From NCBI RefSeq assembly GCF_040643635.1, contig NZ_JBEYUS010000019.1, forward strand, positions 21,253 to 85,252: DNA of 64,000 nt. Reading direction: 5' to 3'. The notes under the pieces are model-generated. The model searched no databases. It was given only the letters and a program-made list of their open reading frames with translations, and was not told the DNA's origin. The translations under genes were made by a program, and so were the position numbers. The stretch's first letter is position 1; every line of letters begins with the position of its first letter. This stretch comes from Saccharopolyspora_C sp040643635. GTDB taxonomy: Bacteria; Actinomycetota; Actinomycetes; Mycobacteriales; Pseudonocardiaceae. This document shows positions 1-7,810 of the stretch, in pieces.

Positions 1-1788
1 GCGTTCCTGATCGGCCTCGCCGTCGACCTCGGCGGCGGCCCGTGGTGGGCGATGTGGGCGCCGTACCTGGTCTGCTACGCCACCGGCGGCTGGGAACCGG
101 CCCGGGCCGGGTTGCAGGCGTTGCGGGAGCGCACGCTGGACGTGGACCTGCTGATGATCGTGGCGGCGATCGGCGCGGCCGCCATCGGCCAGGTGCGCGA
201 CGGCGGGCTGCTCATCGTCATCTTCGCTACCTCCGGTGCGCTGGAGGCGTACGCGACCGCGCGCACCGAGGACTCCGTGCGCGGACTGCTCGACCTCGCC
301 CCGGACACCGCGGTGCGGGTGCGCGACGGCCTCGAGGAGCGGGTTCCCGCCGCGGAGCTGCGGATCGGCGACGAGATCGTGGTGCGCCCCGGCGAGCGCA
401 TCGGCGCCGACGGCGAGGTGCTCGACGGCGGCAGCGAAGTCGACGAGGCCACCATCACCGGCGAACCGGTGCCCGCCGCGAAGTCGCACGGCTCCGAGGT
501 GTTCGCCGGAACCCTCAACGGTTCCGGTGCGCTGCGGGTGCGCGTCACCCGGGATTCCGCCGAATCGGTGATCGCCCGCATCGTGGCGCTGGTCGCCGAG
601 GCGAGCGAGGCGAAGGCGCCCACGCAGCTGTTCGTCGAGAAGGTCGAGCAGCGCTACTCGGTCGGCGTGGTGCTGGCGACGCTCGCCGTGTTCGGCGTCC
701 CGCTGCTGTTCGGCTCGACGCCCACCGACGCGCTGCTGCGCGCCATGACCTTCATGATCGTCGCCTCGCCGTGCGCGGTGGTGCTGGCCACGATGCCGCC
801 GCTGCTGTCCGCGATCGCGAACGCCGGGCGGCGCGGCGTGCTGGTGAAGTCCGCGGTGGTGCTGGAGCGGCTCGCCGACGTGCGGCGGGTCGCGCTGGAC
901 AAGACCGGCACCCTCACCGAGGGCACCCCGCAGGTCACCGAGGTCCGCGTCGAACCCGGCCGGTCCGCGGACGAGCTGCTCGCCGCGGCGGCCGGTGCGG
1001 AGCGCTTCAGCGAACACCCGCTGGGCCGCGCCGTCCTCGCCGCCGCCCGCGACCGCGGCCTCGCCGTGCCCGCCGCCACCGATTTCCACGCCACCCCAGG
1101 CCACGGCGTGGCCGCCACCGTGGACGGACGCCGCGTCGAGGTCACCCGCCCCGTCGACCGCACCGGCCCGGTCGGCGAGGTCGAAGCGGGCGGCCGCACC
1201 GCCGTCGTGGTGTCCGTGGACGGGACCCGCGCCGGAGTGCTCGGGCTCAGCGACCGGCTCCGCCCCGACGCGGCCGAAGCCGTCGCGGCGTTGCGCGCGC
1301 TGACCGGCGCGGAACCGGTGCTGCTCACCGGCGACCAGGAACCGGCCGCGCGCCGGGTCGCCGCCGAAGCGGGTCTGCGCGAGGTGCGGGCCGGGCTCCT
1401 GCCGGACCAGAAGGTCGCCGCCGTCGCCGAACTCGGCGACCGCACCCTGATGGTCGGCGACGGCGTCAACGACGCACCCGCGCTCGCCGCCGCGCACACC
1501 GGCGTCGCGCTCGGCCGCGCGGGTGCCGACCTCACCTTGGAGACCGCCGACGTGGTGATCGTGCGGGACGAGCTCGCCGCCGTCGGCAAGCTCGTCGACC
1601 TGTCCCGCCGGGCCCGGCGCCTGGTGCGGCAGAACCTCGTCATCGCGGGCGCCTTCATCACCGTCCTCGTGGTGTGGGACCTCGCCGGGAACCTGCCGCT
1701 GCCGCTCGGCGTCGCCGGCCACGAAGGCTCCACCGTCCTCGTCGGCCTCAACGGCCTCCGCCTGCTGCGCGCCGGCGCCTGGCGCTGA
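1..1788 (+). CDS. P1B-4-type heavy-metal-exporting P-type ATPase (5' end outside window)
   Basis: A metal-pumping P-type ATPase of the inner membrane. The frame is open from base 1, so the N-terminus lies to the left of the window; the visible part is about 595 residues. Motifs in order are TGEP (457-468), the membrane metal-binding SPC (766-774) where most heavy-metal pumps have CPC, the phosphorylation site DKTGT (898-912), the SEHPLG histidine motif near 1010 and GDGVND (1456-1473). The last membrane helix carries HEGST (1720-1734). SPC together with HEG(G/S)T is the signature of the P1B-4 group (CoaT, CtpD, CtpJ), known to export cobalt or iron(II). The family assignment is secure; the metal is inferred from the motifs. 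No metal-responsive regulator is seen next to it. Confidence 0.9.
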   Translation, partial: AFLIGLAVDLGGGPWWAMWAPYLVCYATGGWEPARAGLQALRERTLDVDLLMIVAAIGAAAIGQVRDGGLLIVIFATSGALEAYATARTEDSVRGLLDLAPDTAVRVRDGLEERVPAAELRIGDEIVVRPGERIGADGEVLDGGSEVDEATITGEPVPAAKSHGSEVFAGTLNGSGALRVRVTRDSAESVIARIVALVAEASEAKAPTQLFVEKVEQRYSVGVVLATLAVFGVPLLFGSTPTDALLRAMTFMIVASPCAVVLATMPPLLSAIANAGRRGVLVKSAVVLERLADVRRVALDKTGTLTEGTPQVTEVRVEPGRSADELLAAAAGAERFSEHPLGRAVLAAARDRGLAVPAATDFHATPGHGVAATVDGRRVEVTRPVDRTGPVGEVEAGGRTAVVVSVDGTRAGVLGLSDRLRPDAAEAVAALRALTGAEPVLLTGDQEPAARRVAAEAGLREVRAGLLPDQKVAAVAELGDRTLMVGDGVNDAPALAAAHTGVALGRAGADLTLETADVVIVRDELAAVGKLVDLSRRARRLVRQNLVIAGAFITVLVVWDLAGNLPLPLGVAGHEGSTVLVGLNGLRLLRAGAWR

Positions 1789-1871
1789 TCCGGCGATGAT
1801 GATGTTTGCCGCCGTCCACAGCGGATACCCCAGAGCCGATGCACAGCCGAGGGATGGAGCGACACCGGAAC

Positions 1872-3095
1872 ATGAGCGGCGAGAACGGCCGAACGGCAAC
1901 GCAACGGCCGACGTTGGGGCTGATCACCGATCCGGATCTGCCGGAGCAGGTCGCGCAGCACCTCGCGGATGAGTTGCCGGAGCACCTCGGCGATGACCGG
2001 GAGTGGGTGGTCGAAGTGGACGTGGACCCGGTGACCGCGGGCGAGCACAGCACCCGCGACATGCTGCGCGCCACCGCCGACCGGCGGCAGGAACGGGGCT
2101 GGGACTACGCGATCACGCTCACCGACCTGCCGGTGCGGGTGAACCGGCGGCCGGTCGTCGCCGACGCGAACCTCGACGGCCAGGTCGCGGTGGTGTCGTT
2201 GCCCGCGCTGGGCGGCACCCAGCCGTACCGGCGGTCCCGGCAGGTCGTGCTGCAGCTCATCGACGAGCTCACCGGACGCGAGGGCGGCGCCGACCACCGC
2301 TACGGGCTGGACAGCAGGCTCACCGAAGTGGCCGCGCCGATCCGCCGCACCAGCGAGCAGAGCTCGGACGACGGCGAAGTGGACGTCCGCTACACCGCCA
2401 CCCGGGGTCGCGGCCGGCTGCGGCTGCTCAGCGGGATGGTGCGCACCAACCAGCCGTGGCGCCTGGTGTTCGGGCTGCGCAACGCGCTGGCGGCGGCGAT
2501 CGCCACGAGCGCGTTCGGGTTGTCGTCCAGCACGATCTGGCAGATCGGCGACATGCTCGGCGCCTGGCGCCAGGTGCTCGCCGCGATCGCGTCGGTGGTG
2601 CTGCTGGTGGGCTGGCTGATCGCCGCGCACGGGCTCTGGGAGAAGCGGCGCGGGAACAGCGAGCGGGACCGGGAGCAGGTGCTGCTCTACAACGTCTCGA
2701 CGGTGGCGACGCTGACCATCGGCGTGGGCTGCCTGTACGCCGGGTTGTTCGTGATCAACCTGCTGGTGGCGCTGTTCCTGGTCCCGCCGGAGCTGCTGGC
2801 GAGCAGCCTCGGGCACGACGCCGACTTCACCCGGTACCTGGCGCTGGCGTGGGGGTTCACCACGATGGGCGTGGTCGCGGGTGCGCTCGGGTCCAGCCTG
2901 GAGACCGATGCCGCGGTGCGGCAGGCCGCCTACGGCTACCGCGAGGAGCAGCGCCGCAACGAACGACGCGCGGAGGAACGCGACTCGGGCGAGCGGGACC
3001 GCCGGCGGGATCAGGACGACGGCGGCCCGGCATCCGGGGAGGACGAGCAGCGCGAGGAGGACCAGCGCCGCGAGCAGGACGAGCGCGGGGACTGA
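1872..3095 (+). CDS. Four-helix membrane protein of unknown function
   Basis: About 407 residues. The first ~200 residues are soluble and charged. They are followed by two pairs of hydrophobic helices around residues 200-360, and a highly charged Arg/Asp/Glu tail over the last ~45 residues that could form a coiled coil. I do not recognise a named domain. ATG 1872 is chosen because it follows GGAG at 1856-1859; ATG 1854 and TTG 1806 are in-frame alternatives. The gene starts 84 bp after the metal ATPase on the same strand, so co-transcription is possible. A GC hairpin follows the stop codon. No function can be proposed. Confidence 0.75.
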   Translation: MSGENGRTATQRPTLGLITDPDLPEQVAQHLADELPEHLGDDREWVVEVDVDPVTAGEHSTRDMLRATADRRQERGWDYAITLTDLPVRVNRRPVVADANLDGQVAVVSLPALGGTQPYRRSRQVVLQLIDELTGREGGADHRYGLDSRLTEVAAPIRRTSEQSSDDGEVDVRYTATRGRGRLRLLSGMVRTNQPWRLVFGLRNALAAAIATSAFGLSSSTIWQIGDMLGAWRQVLAAIASVVLLVGWLIAAHGLWEKRRGNSERDREQVLLYNVSTVATLTIGVGCLYAGLFVINLLVALFLVPPELLASSLGHDADFTRYLALAWGFTTMGVVAGALGSSLETDAAVRQAAYGYREEQRRNERRAEERDSGERDRRRDQDDGGPASGEDEQREEDQRREQDERGD

Positions 3096-3100
3096 TCCCC

Positions 3101-3121
3101 GGCGCGGACGGACTCCGCGCC
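3101..3121 (+). terminator. GC hairpin after the membrane protein gene
   Basis: GGCGCGGA pairs with TCCGCGCC over a 5-nt loop, starting 6 nt after the stop codon at 3095. No U-run follows, as is usual in actinomycetes. Confidence 0.5.
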
Positions 3122-3336
3122 GCTGGGCCGAACGGGTGGTCAGATGCCGTCCTCCGCGGACGTCGACCCGTCGGCCGGGACACCTCTCCCGACCAGCTCC
3201 GAGCGCCCGGAGCACGCGGGCCGACTACGCCGTTCGCCCGAAATGCGCGGAGTCCGACTAGGTCACACATAGTTGCATGACGCAACCTTACCGTTAGCCT
3301 TGCGAAGCAGGCCGAAGTGGACGGAAAGGTGCTCAC

Positions 3337-4203
3337 GTGACCAGTACCCACGAGCAATGGGACATCGTCTCCGGCGTCGGGATCACCGCCCTGGCCGTCG
3401 CGGGCGGCCGAGCGGTCGAATCCCAGCGGGAGGACCGGCTGATCAACGACCCCTACGCCGCGGACCTCGTCGCCGCGGCCGGATCCACGATGTTCACCGA
3501 GATGGAGAACTCCCCCGCCGAGCTGCTCGAGGCCATGTCCGGCTACCTCGGCGTGCGGACCCGGTTCTTCGACGAGTACTTCCTGCGCGCCGCCGCAGGC
3601 GGGGTGCAGCAGGCCGTGATCCTCGCGTCCGGGCTCGACACCCGCGCCTTCCGGCTCGCCTGGCCCGAAGGCCTGCGGGTCTTCGAGATCGACCAGCCGA
3701 AGGTGCTGCAGTTCAAGGACGACACGCTGAACCGGATCGACGCCGAGCCCGGCAGCGACCGGCGGGTCGTGCCCGTCGACCTGCGCGACGACTGGGCGAG
3801 CGCCCTCGAAGCCGCCGGGTTCGACGCGACCAAGCCCACCGCCTGGCTCGCCGAAGGACTGCTGCCCTACCTGCCGCCCGAAGCGGAAGCGCAGCTGCTG
3901 GCCACCGTCGACCGGCTCTCCGCTCCCGGCAGCCGGCTGTCCATCGAGCACATGGCCGGGCCGCGCGACCGGTTCGCCACCGACGAGATGCAGGCCATCG
4001 GCCGGCAGTGGGGCATCGACCTGCTGGGCTTGTTCAGCACGGACGACCGCCCCGACCCCGAAGACGTGCTGAAGCGGGCGGGCTGGCAGGTACGGCGCGA
4101 ACCGACCAACGAGATCGCCGCGGGCTACGGGCGGGAACTGCCCGGCTTCACCCGGCGCTTCGCCGAGGTCGGCTGCATGCTCACCGCGTTCCGCGAAAGC
4201 TGA
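3337..4203 (+). CDS. Class I SAM-dependent methyltransferase, TIGR00027/leucine carboxyl methyltransferase-like
   Basis: A 288-residue soluble methyltransferase of the mycobacterial-type TIGR00027 family. The glycine-rich SAM site appears as ILASGLDTRAFRL (about residues 96-108), followed by the acidic strand FEIDQP that closes the cofactor ribose. The conserved TAWLAEGLLPYL and LSIEHM segments are also present. The full family length is there. GTG 3337 has a good GGAAAGG ribosome site. Members resemble leucine carboxyl and O-methyltransferases, but the substrate is unknown for nearly all of them. The gene stands alone and is convergent with the uspA-type gene. Confidence 0.9.
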   Translation: MTSTHEQWDIVSGVGITALAVAGGRAVESQREDRLINDPYAADLVAAAGSTMFTEMENSPAELLEAMSGYLGVRTRFFDEYFLRAAAGGVQQAVILASGLDTRAFRLAWPEGLRVFEIDQPKVLQFKDDTLNRIDAEPGSDRRVVPVDLRDDWASALEAAGFDATKPTAWLAEGLLPYLPPEAEAQLLATVDRLSAPGSRLSIEHMAGPRDRFATDEMQAIGRQWGIDLLGLFSTDDRPDPEDVLKRAGWQVRREPTNEIAAGYGRELPGFTRRFAEVGCMLTAFRES

Positions 4204-4217
4204 CCTCGCGCACGACG

Positions 4218-4249
4218 GCGGCCCGCCTCCCCACGGGGAAGCGGGCCGC
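4218..4249. terminator. Bidirectional terminator between convergent genes
   Basis: GCGGCCCGC pairs perfectly with GCGGGCCGC across a 14-nt loop. It lies between the stop codons of the methyltransferase gene (4203) and the universal stress protein gene (4264). Confidence 0.65.
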
Positions 4250-4263
4250 TCGACGTTCCGGGC

Positions 4264-4677
4264 TCAGCGCACGACCAGCACCGGGCAGCGGGCGTGATGC
4301 ACCAGCTTGAGCGCCACCGAACCGACCATCATGCCGGTGAACGCGCCGTGGCCCTTGTTGCCCAGCACCATCATGTCCGCCTGCGGGGACAGGCCGACCA
4401 GTTCGTCGACCACGTGTCCGCGGATCAGCCGGGGCCGGATGTCGACGTCCGGGAACTCCCGCTGCACCGCCTCGGTCGTGCCGTCCAGCAGTTCGCGGGC
4501 CCGTCCCTCCAGTTCGGAGTCCGGGGTGGGCAGCCGGTAGCCGAACTGCACCGGCTGGTGCCAGACGGCGATGGCGTGCACCAGCCCGCCCACCTTCGTG
4601 ACGTAGTCGGCGGCCCAGCGCAGCGCGCGTCCGGATTCGTCGGAGCCGTCGATGCCCACTACCACGGTCTGCGGCAT
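4264..4677 (-). CDS. Universal stress protein, UspA family
   Basis: A single-domain UspA protein of 137 residues. It begins with the family pattern VVVGIDGSDESGRAL. It ends with an ATP-binding Gly-rich loop of the form GNKGHGAFTGMMVGS followed by HHARCPVLVV, so it is likely of the nucleotide-binding class. UspA proteins act in the cytoplasm in starvation, hypoxia and other stress. ATG 4677 has an upstream GAGAGGA ribosome site. It lies 56 bp downstream of the helicase gene on the same strand and may be read through from it. Confidence 0.93.
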   Translation of the reverse strand: MPQTVVVGIDGSDESGRALRWAADYVTKVGGLVHAIAVWHQPVQFGYRLPTPDSELEGRARELLDGTTEAVQREFPDVDIRPRLIRGHVVDELVGLSPQADMMVLGNKGHGAFTGMMVGSVALKLVHHARCPVLVVR

Positions 4678-4733
4678 GATCGCATTCCTCTCGGTCGCGA
4701 ACCCCGACCGTATGGCACCCGCGGACCGGCGCG

Positions 4734-7235
4734 CTACTGCTGGTCGACCGCCTGCACGCGGATCACCGCGGCGCCCTCCTCGTCGGACGCGGCGAGATCG
4801 ACCTCGGCGCTGATGCCCCAGTCGTGATCGCCGGCGGGGTCGGCGAAGATCTGCCGCACCAGCCAGCGCTCCGGCTCTTCGGTGATCATCAGCATCGCGG
4901 GACCGCGCGCGTCGGCGTCGGTGCCGATCTCGTCGTACTCGGCGAAGTAGCCGTCCAGCGCCTCCTCCCACGCCTCGGCGCCGAACTCGGGGTCCAGCTC
5001 GCCGAGCGGCGTGGTCCAGCGGCGGGCGGCGAGCTCCACCCGGCGGAACAGCGCGTTGCGCACCTGCACCCGGAACGCCCGCTTGTTCTGCGTGATCCCG
5101 GCGGGGGCCGCGTCGGCGGCGGTCGGCTCCGCGGTGATCTCGGTACCCGGGTTGCGCAGCCGCTCCCACTCGTCGAGCAGGCTGGAATCGACCTGGCGGA
5201 CCAGCTCGCCGAGCCACTCCACGAGGTCGGTGAGCTCTTCGGTCTTCGCATCCGCTGGCACCGTGTGCCGCAGCGCCTTGTAGACGTCCGCGAGGTAGCG
5301 CAGCACCAGCCCCTCGGAGCGGGCCAGGCCGTAGTGGTTGACGAACTCGACGAAGTTCATCGCCCGCTCGAACATGTCCCGCGCCACCGACTTCGGCGAC
5401 AGCTCGTGCTCGGCGACCCACGGGTGCCCCTTGCGGTACATCTCGTAGGCCGCTTCCAGCATGTCCTGCAGCGGCTTCGGGTAGGTGACGTCCTCGAGCA
5501 GCTCCATCCGCTCGTCGTACTCGATGCCGTCGGCCTTCATCCGCGCCACGGCCTCGCCGCGCTCCTTGAACTGCTGGGCCGACAGCACCTGGCGCGGATT
5601 GTCCAGAGTGGACTCGATGACGGAGAGCACGTCCAGCGCGTAGCTCGGCGACTCCACGTCCAGCAGCTCGATCGCGGCGAGCGCGAACGGCGACAGCGGC
5701 TGGTTCAGCGCGAAGTCGAACTGCAGGTCCACCGTCAGGCGCACCCGGCGGCCCAGCTGGTCCGGCTCGTCCAGCTGCTCCACCACGTCCGCGGCCAGCA
5801 GCGCCCGGTAGATCGCGATGGCGCGCAGGATGTGCCTGCGCTGCGCCGGGCGGTCCTCGTGGTTCTCGGTGAGCAGGTGCTTCATCGCCGCGAACGCGTC
5901 ACCCGGGCGGTTGATCACGTTGAGCAGCATCGAATGGCTGACCTGGAAGCTGGAGACCAGCGGCTCCGGCTCGGCCTCCACCAGCTTGTCGAAGGTCTTC
6001 TCGCTCCACGACACGAAGCCCTCGGGCGCCTGCTTGCGCACCACCTTGCGCCGCTTCTTCGGGTCCTCCCCCGCCTTCGCGAGCGCCTTCTCGTTCTCGA
6101 TCACGTGCTCCGGGGCCTGCACCACCACGTAGCCCGCCGTGTCGTAGCCCGCGCGGCCCGCGCGCCCGGCGATCTGGTGGAACTCGCGGGCCTTCAGGTG
6201 CCGGGTCCGCACCCCGTCGTACTTGGTGAGCCCGGTCAGCAGCACGGTGCGGATCGGCACGTTGATGCCGACGCCCAGCGTGTCCGTCCCGCAGATGATC
6301 TTCAGCAGTCCGGCCTGCGCCAGCTGCTCCACCAGCCGCCGGTACTTCGGCAGCATCCCCGCGTGGTGCACGCCGATGCCGTGGCGCACCAGCCGGGACA
6401 GCGTCTTGCCGAAGCCCGCGGTGAACCGGAAGTCGCCGATCGCCTCCGCGATCCGGTCCCGCTGCTCGCGGGAGGCGACGTTCACGCTCATCAGGCCCTG
6501 CGCCTGCTCCATCGCGGACGCCTGGTTGAAGTAGACGACGTAGACCGGGGCCTGGTTGCCGCCCAGCAGCTCCTCGATCGTCTCGTGCAACGGCGTCAGC
6601 GCGTAGCGGAACGTCAGCGGGATCGGACGTTCCGCCGAGCTCACCACCGCCGTCGAACGACCGGTGCGGGCGGTGAGGTCCCGTTCGAAGCGGGCCACGT
6701 CGCCGAGCGTCGCCGACATGAGCACGAACTGGGCCTGCGGCAGTTCCAGCAGCGGCACCTGCCAGGCCCAGCCGCGCTCCGGTTCGGCGTAGAAGTGGAA
6801 CTCGTCCATCACCACCTGGCCGAGCTCGGCCTGCTCGCCGTCGCGCAGCGCCAGGTTCGCCAGGATCTCCGCGGTGCAGCAGATGATCGGCGCGTCCGCG
6901 TTCACGCTGCTGTCGCCGGTCATCATGCCGACGTTGTCCGCGCCGAAGACGTCGACGAGCGCGAAGAACTTCTCCGACACCAGCGCCTTGATCGGCGCGG
7001 TGTAGTAGCTGCGCTTGCCCTCGGCGAGGGCGGTGAAGTGCGCACCGGTGGCGACGAGGCTCTTACCGGAGCCGGTGGGGGTGCTGAGGATGACGTTCGC
7101 CCCGGTCACCACCTCCATCAGCGCCTCTTCCTGCGCCGGGTAGAGCTCGATGCCCTGCTCCGTCGTCCAGGTGGTGAAGGCGTCGAGCAGCGCGTCCGGT
7201 TCGGGCGAGGCGGGGAGGTGGCTGGTCAGATTCAT
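4734..7235 (-). CDS. Ski2-like superfamily 2 DEAD/DEAH-box helicase with C-terminal DUF3516
   Basis: An 833-residue ATP-dependent nucleic-acid helicase, probably acting on RNA. The N-terminal motor has motif I TPTGSGKS (residues 52-59), motif II DEFH (144-147), motif III SAT (174-176) and motif VI QIAGRAGRAG near residue 355. The DExH box and arrangement resemble Ski2/Mtr4 helicases. The C-terminal half (about 400-833) is the actinobacterial extension known as DUF3516. Start ATG 7235 gives the expected N-terminus. RNA turnover or surveillance is the likely role by family, but no substrate can be read from the sequence. Confidence 0.92.
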   Translation of the reverse strand: MNLTSHLPASPEPDALLDAFTTWTTEQGIELYPAQEEALMEVVTGANVILSTPTGSGKSLVATGAHFTALAEGKRSYYTAPIKALVSEKFFALVDVFGADNVGMMTGDSSVNADAPIICCTAEILANLALRDGEQAELGQVVMDEFHFYAEPERGWAWQVPLLELPQAQFVLMSATLGDVARFERDLTARTGRSTAVVSSAERPIPLTFRYALTPLHETIEELLGGNQAPVYVVYFNQASAMEQAQGLMSVNVASREQRDRIAEAIGDFRFTAGFGKTLSRLVRHGIGVHHAGMLPKYRRLVEQLAQAGLLKIICGTDTLGVGINVPIRTVLLTGLTKYDGVRTRHLKAREFHQIAGRAGRAGYDTAGYVVVQAPEHVIENEKALAKAGEDPKKRRKVVRKQAPEGFVSWSEKTFDKLVEAEPEPLVSSFQVSHSMLLNVINRPGDAFAAMKHLLTENHEDRPAQRRHILRAIAIYRALLAADVVEQLDEPDQLGRRVRLTVDLQFDFALNQPLSPFALAAIELLDVESPSYALDVLSVIESTLDNPRQVLSAQQFKERGEAVARMKADGIEYDERMELLEDVTYPKPLQDMLEAAYEMYRKGHPWVAEHELSPKSVARDMFERAMNFVEFVNHYGLARSEGLVLRYLADVYKALRHTVPADAKTEELTDLVEWLGELVRQVDSSLLDEWERLRNPGTEITAEPTAADAAPAGITQNKRAFRVQVRNALFRRVELAARRWTTPLGELDPEFGAEAWEEALDGYFAEYDEIGTDADARGPAMLMITEEPERWLVRQIFADPAGDHDWGISAEVDLAASDEEGAAVIRVQAVDQQ

Positions 7236-7318
7236 GGCACCCCCGATCGTCCCTGGTCAGCTCCGGCGAGCCGCAAGCGGGGTCCGCTGCGGCGGCTCCG
7301 CCGCGCGGGGCGGAGTCC

Positions 7319-7371
7319 CGACACCCCCGCACTCACTCTTCCGAGTGATGGCCGGGGGTGCGGGGGTGGAT
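7319..7371 (+). other. GC-rich hairpin upstream of a small gene
   Basis: CACCCCCGCA at the start pairs with TGCGGGGGTG at the end, with an inner ATCACTC-like pair TCACTC/GAGTGA. It lies between the divergent helicase gene and the small gene at 7404 and could be a leader structure or a terminator. Its function is unknown. Confidence 0.35.
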
Positions 7372-7403
7372 CGGAGCAGCGGGGATCATCGAGACTGGTC
7401 GCC

Positions 7404-7595
7404 ATGCCGGAGCGAGTGGTGCGGTTCGTCGGTGGACCGCTGGACGGGCGAACGCAGGACCTGCGCGACTCCGAGGCCGTGCTCGGCAGACTGCTGCGGC
7501 ACATCCACCTGCACGACGGGCCGAAGATCGAGACCTGCTACCGGCTGCGGTACACGCCGGACGCGGGCTGGGAGTACCACTTCAGCGGGCACTGA
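7404..7595 (+). CDS. Small hypothetical protein (63 residues)
   Basis: A short soluble protein starting MPERVVRFVGGPLDG and ending in a Tyr/Trp/His-rich segment (CYRLRYTPDAGWEYHF). The FVGGPLDG and YRLRYT.....Y pattern recalls a family of tiny actinobacterial and phage-associated proteins of unknown function. Codon use is typical of the region. ATG 7404 is the natural start, although the ribosome site is weak. It is divergent from the helicase gene and shows no operon partner. Confidence 0.65.
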   Translation: MPERVVRFVGGPLDGRTQDLRDSEAVLGRLLRHIHLHDGPKIETCYRLRYTPDAGWEYHFSGH

Positions 7596-7810
7596 CCGGC
7601 CGGGCGCCGGGGTGGGCTCGGGGAAGCTCGGGGCGGGCCGGGGCCGGGGCGGGTTCGGGACGGCCCGGGTCCAGGTGCGGCGACCCGGCGGGGCCTCGTT
7701 GACCTCGCAGGACGTCGTTCCGCCCGCGGGAACGAGCCGCGGAATCTTGGGACGTGGGTCACAGGAGAAGCGGCGTTTCGGGCCGGTGCGGAGTCCTACC
7801 ATCGACTGTC

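Noticed and set aside
654..3215. Very long open frame opposite the P-type ATPase and membrane protein genes
   Set aside because: It is rich in Arg, Pro and Ser with no domain, and is explained by the high GC content of the true genes on the other strand.
3285..3310. Iron-box-like sequence before the TIGR00027 methyltransferase gene
   Set aside because: CCTTACCGTTAGCC shares only a few positions with the consensus and has no symmetry.
7596..7810. Cobalamin riboswitch before mutAB
   Set aside because: The B12-box and supporting helices are not present.
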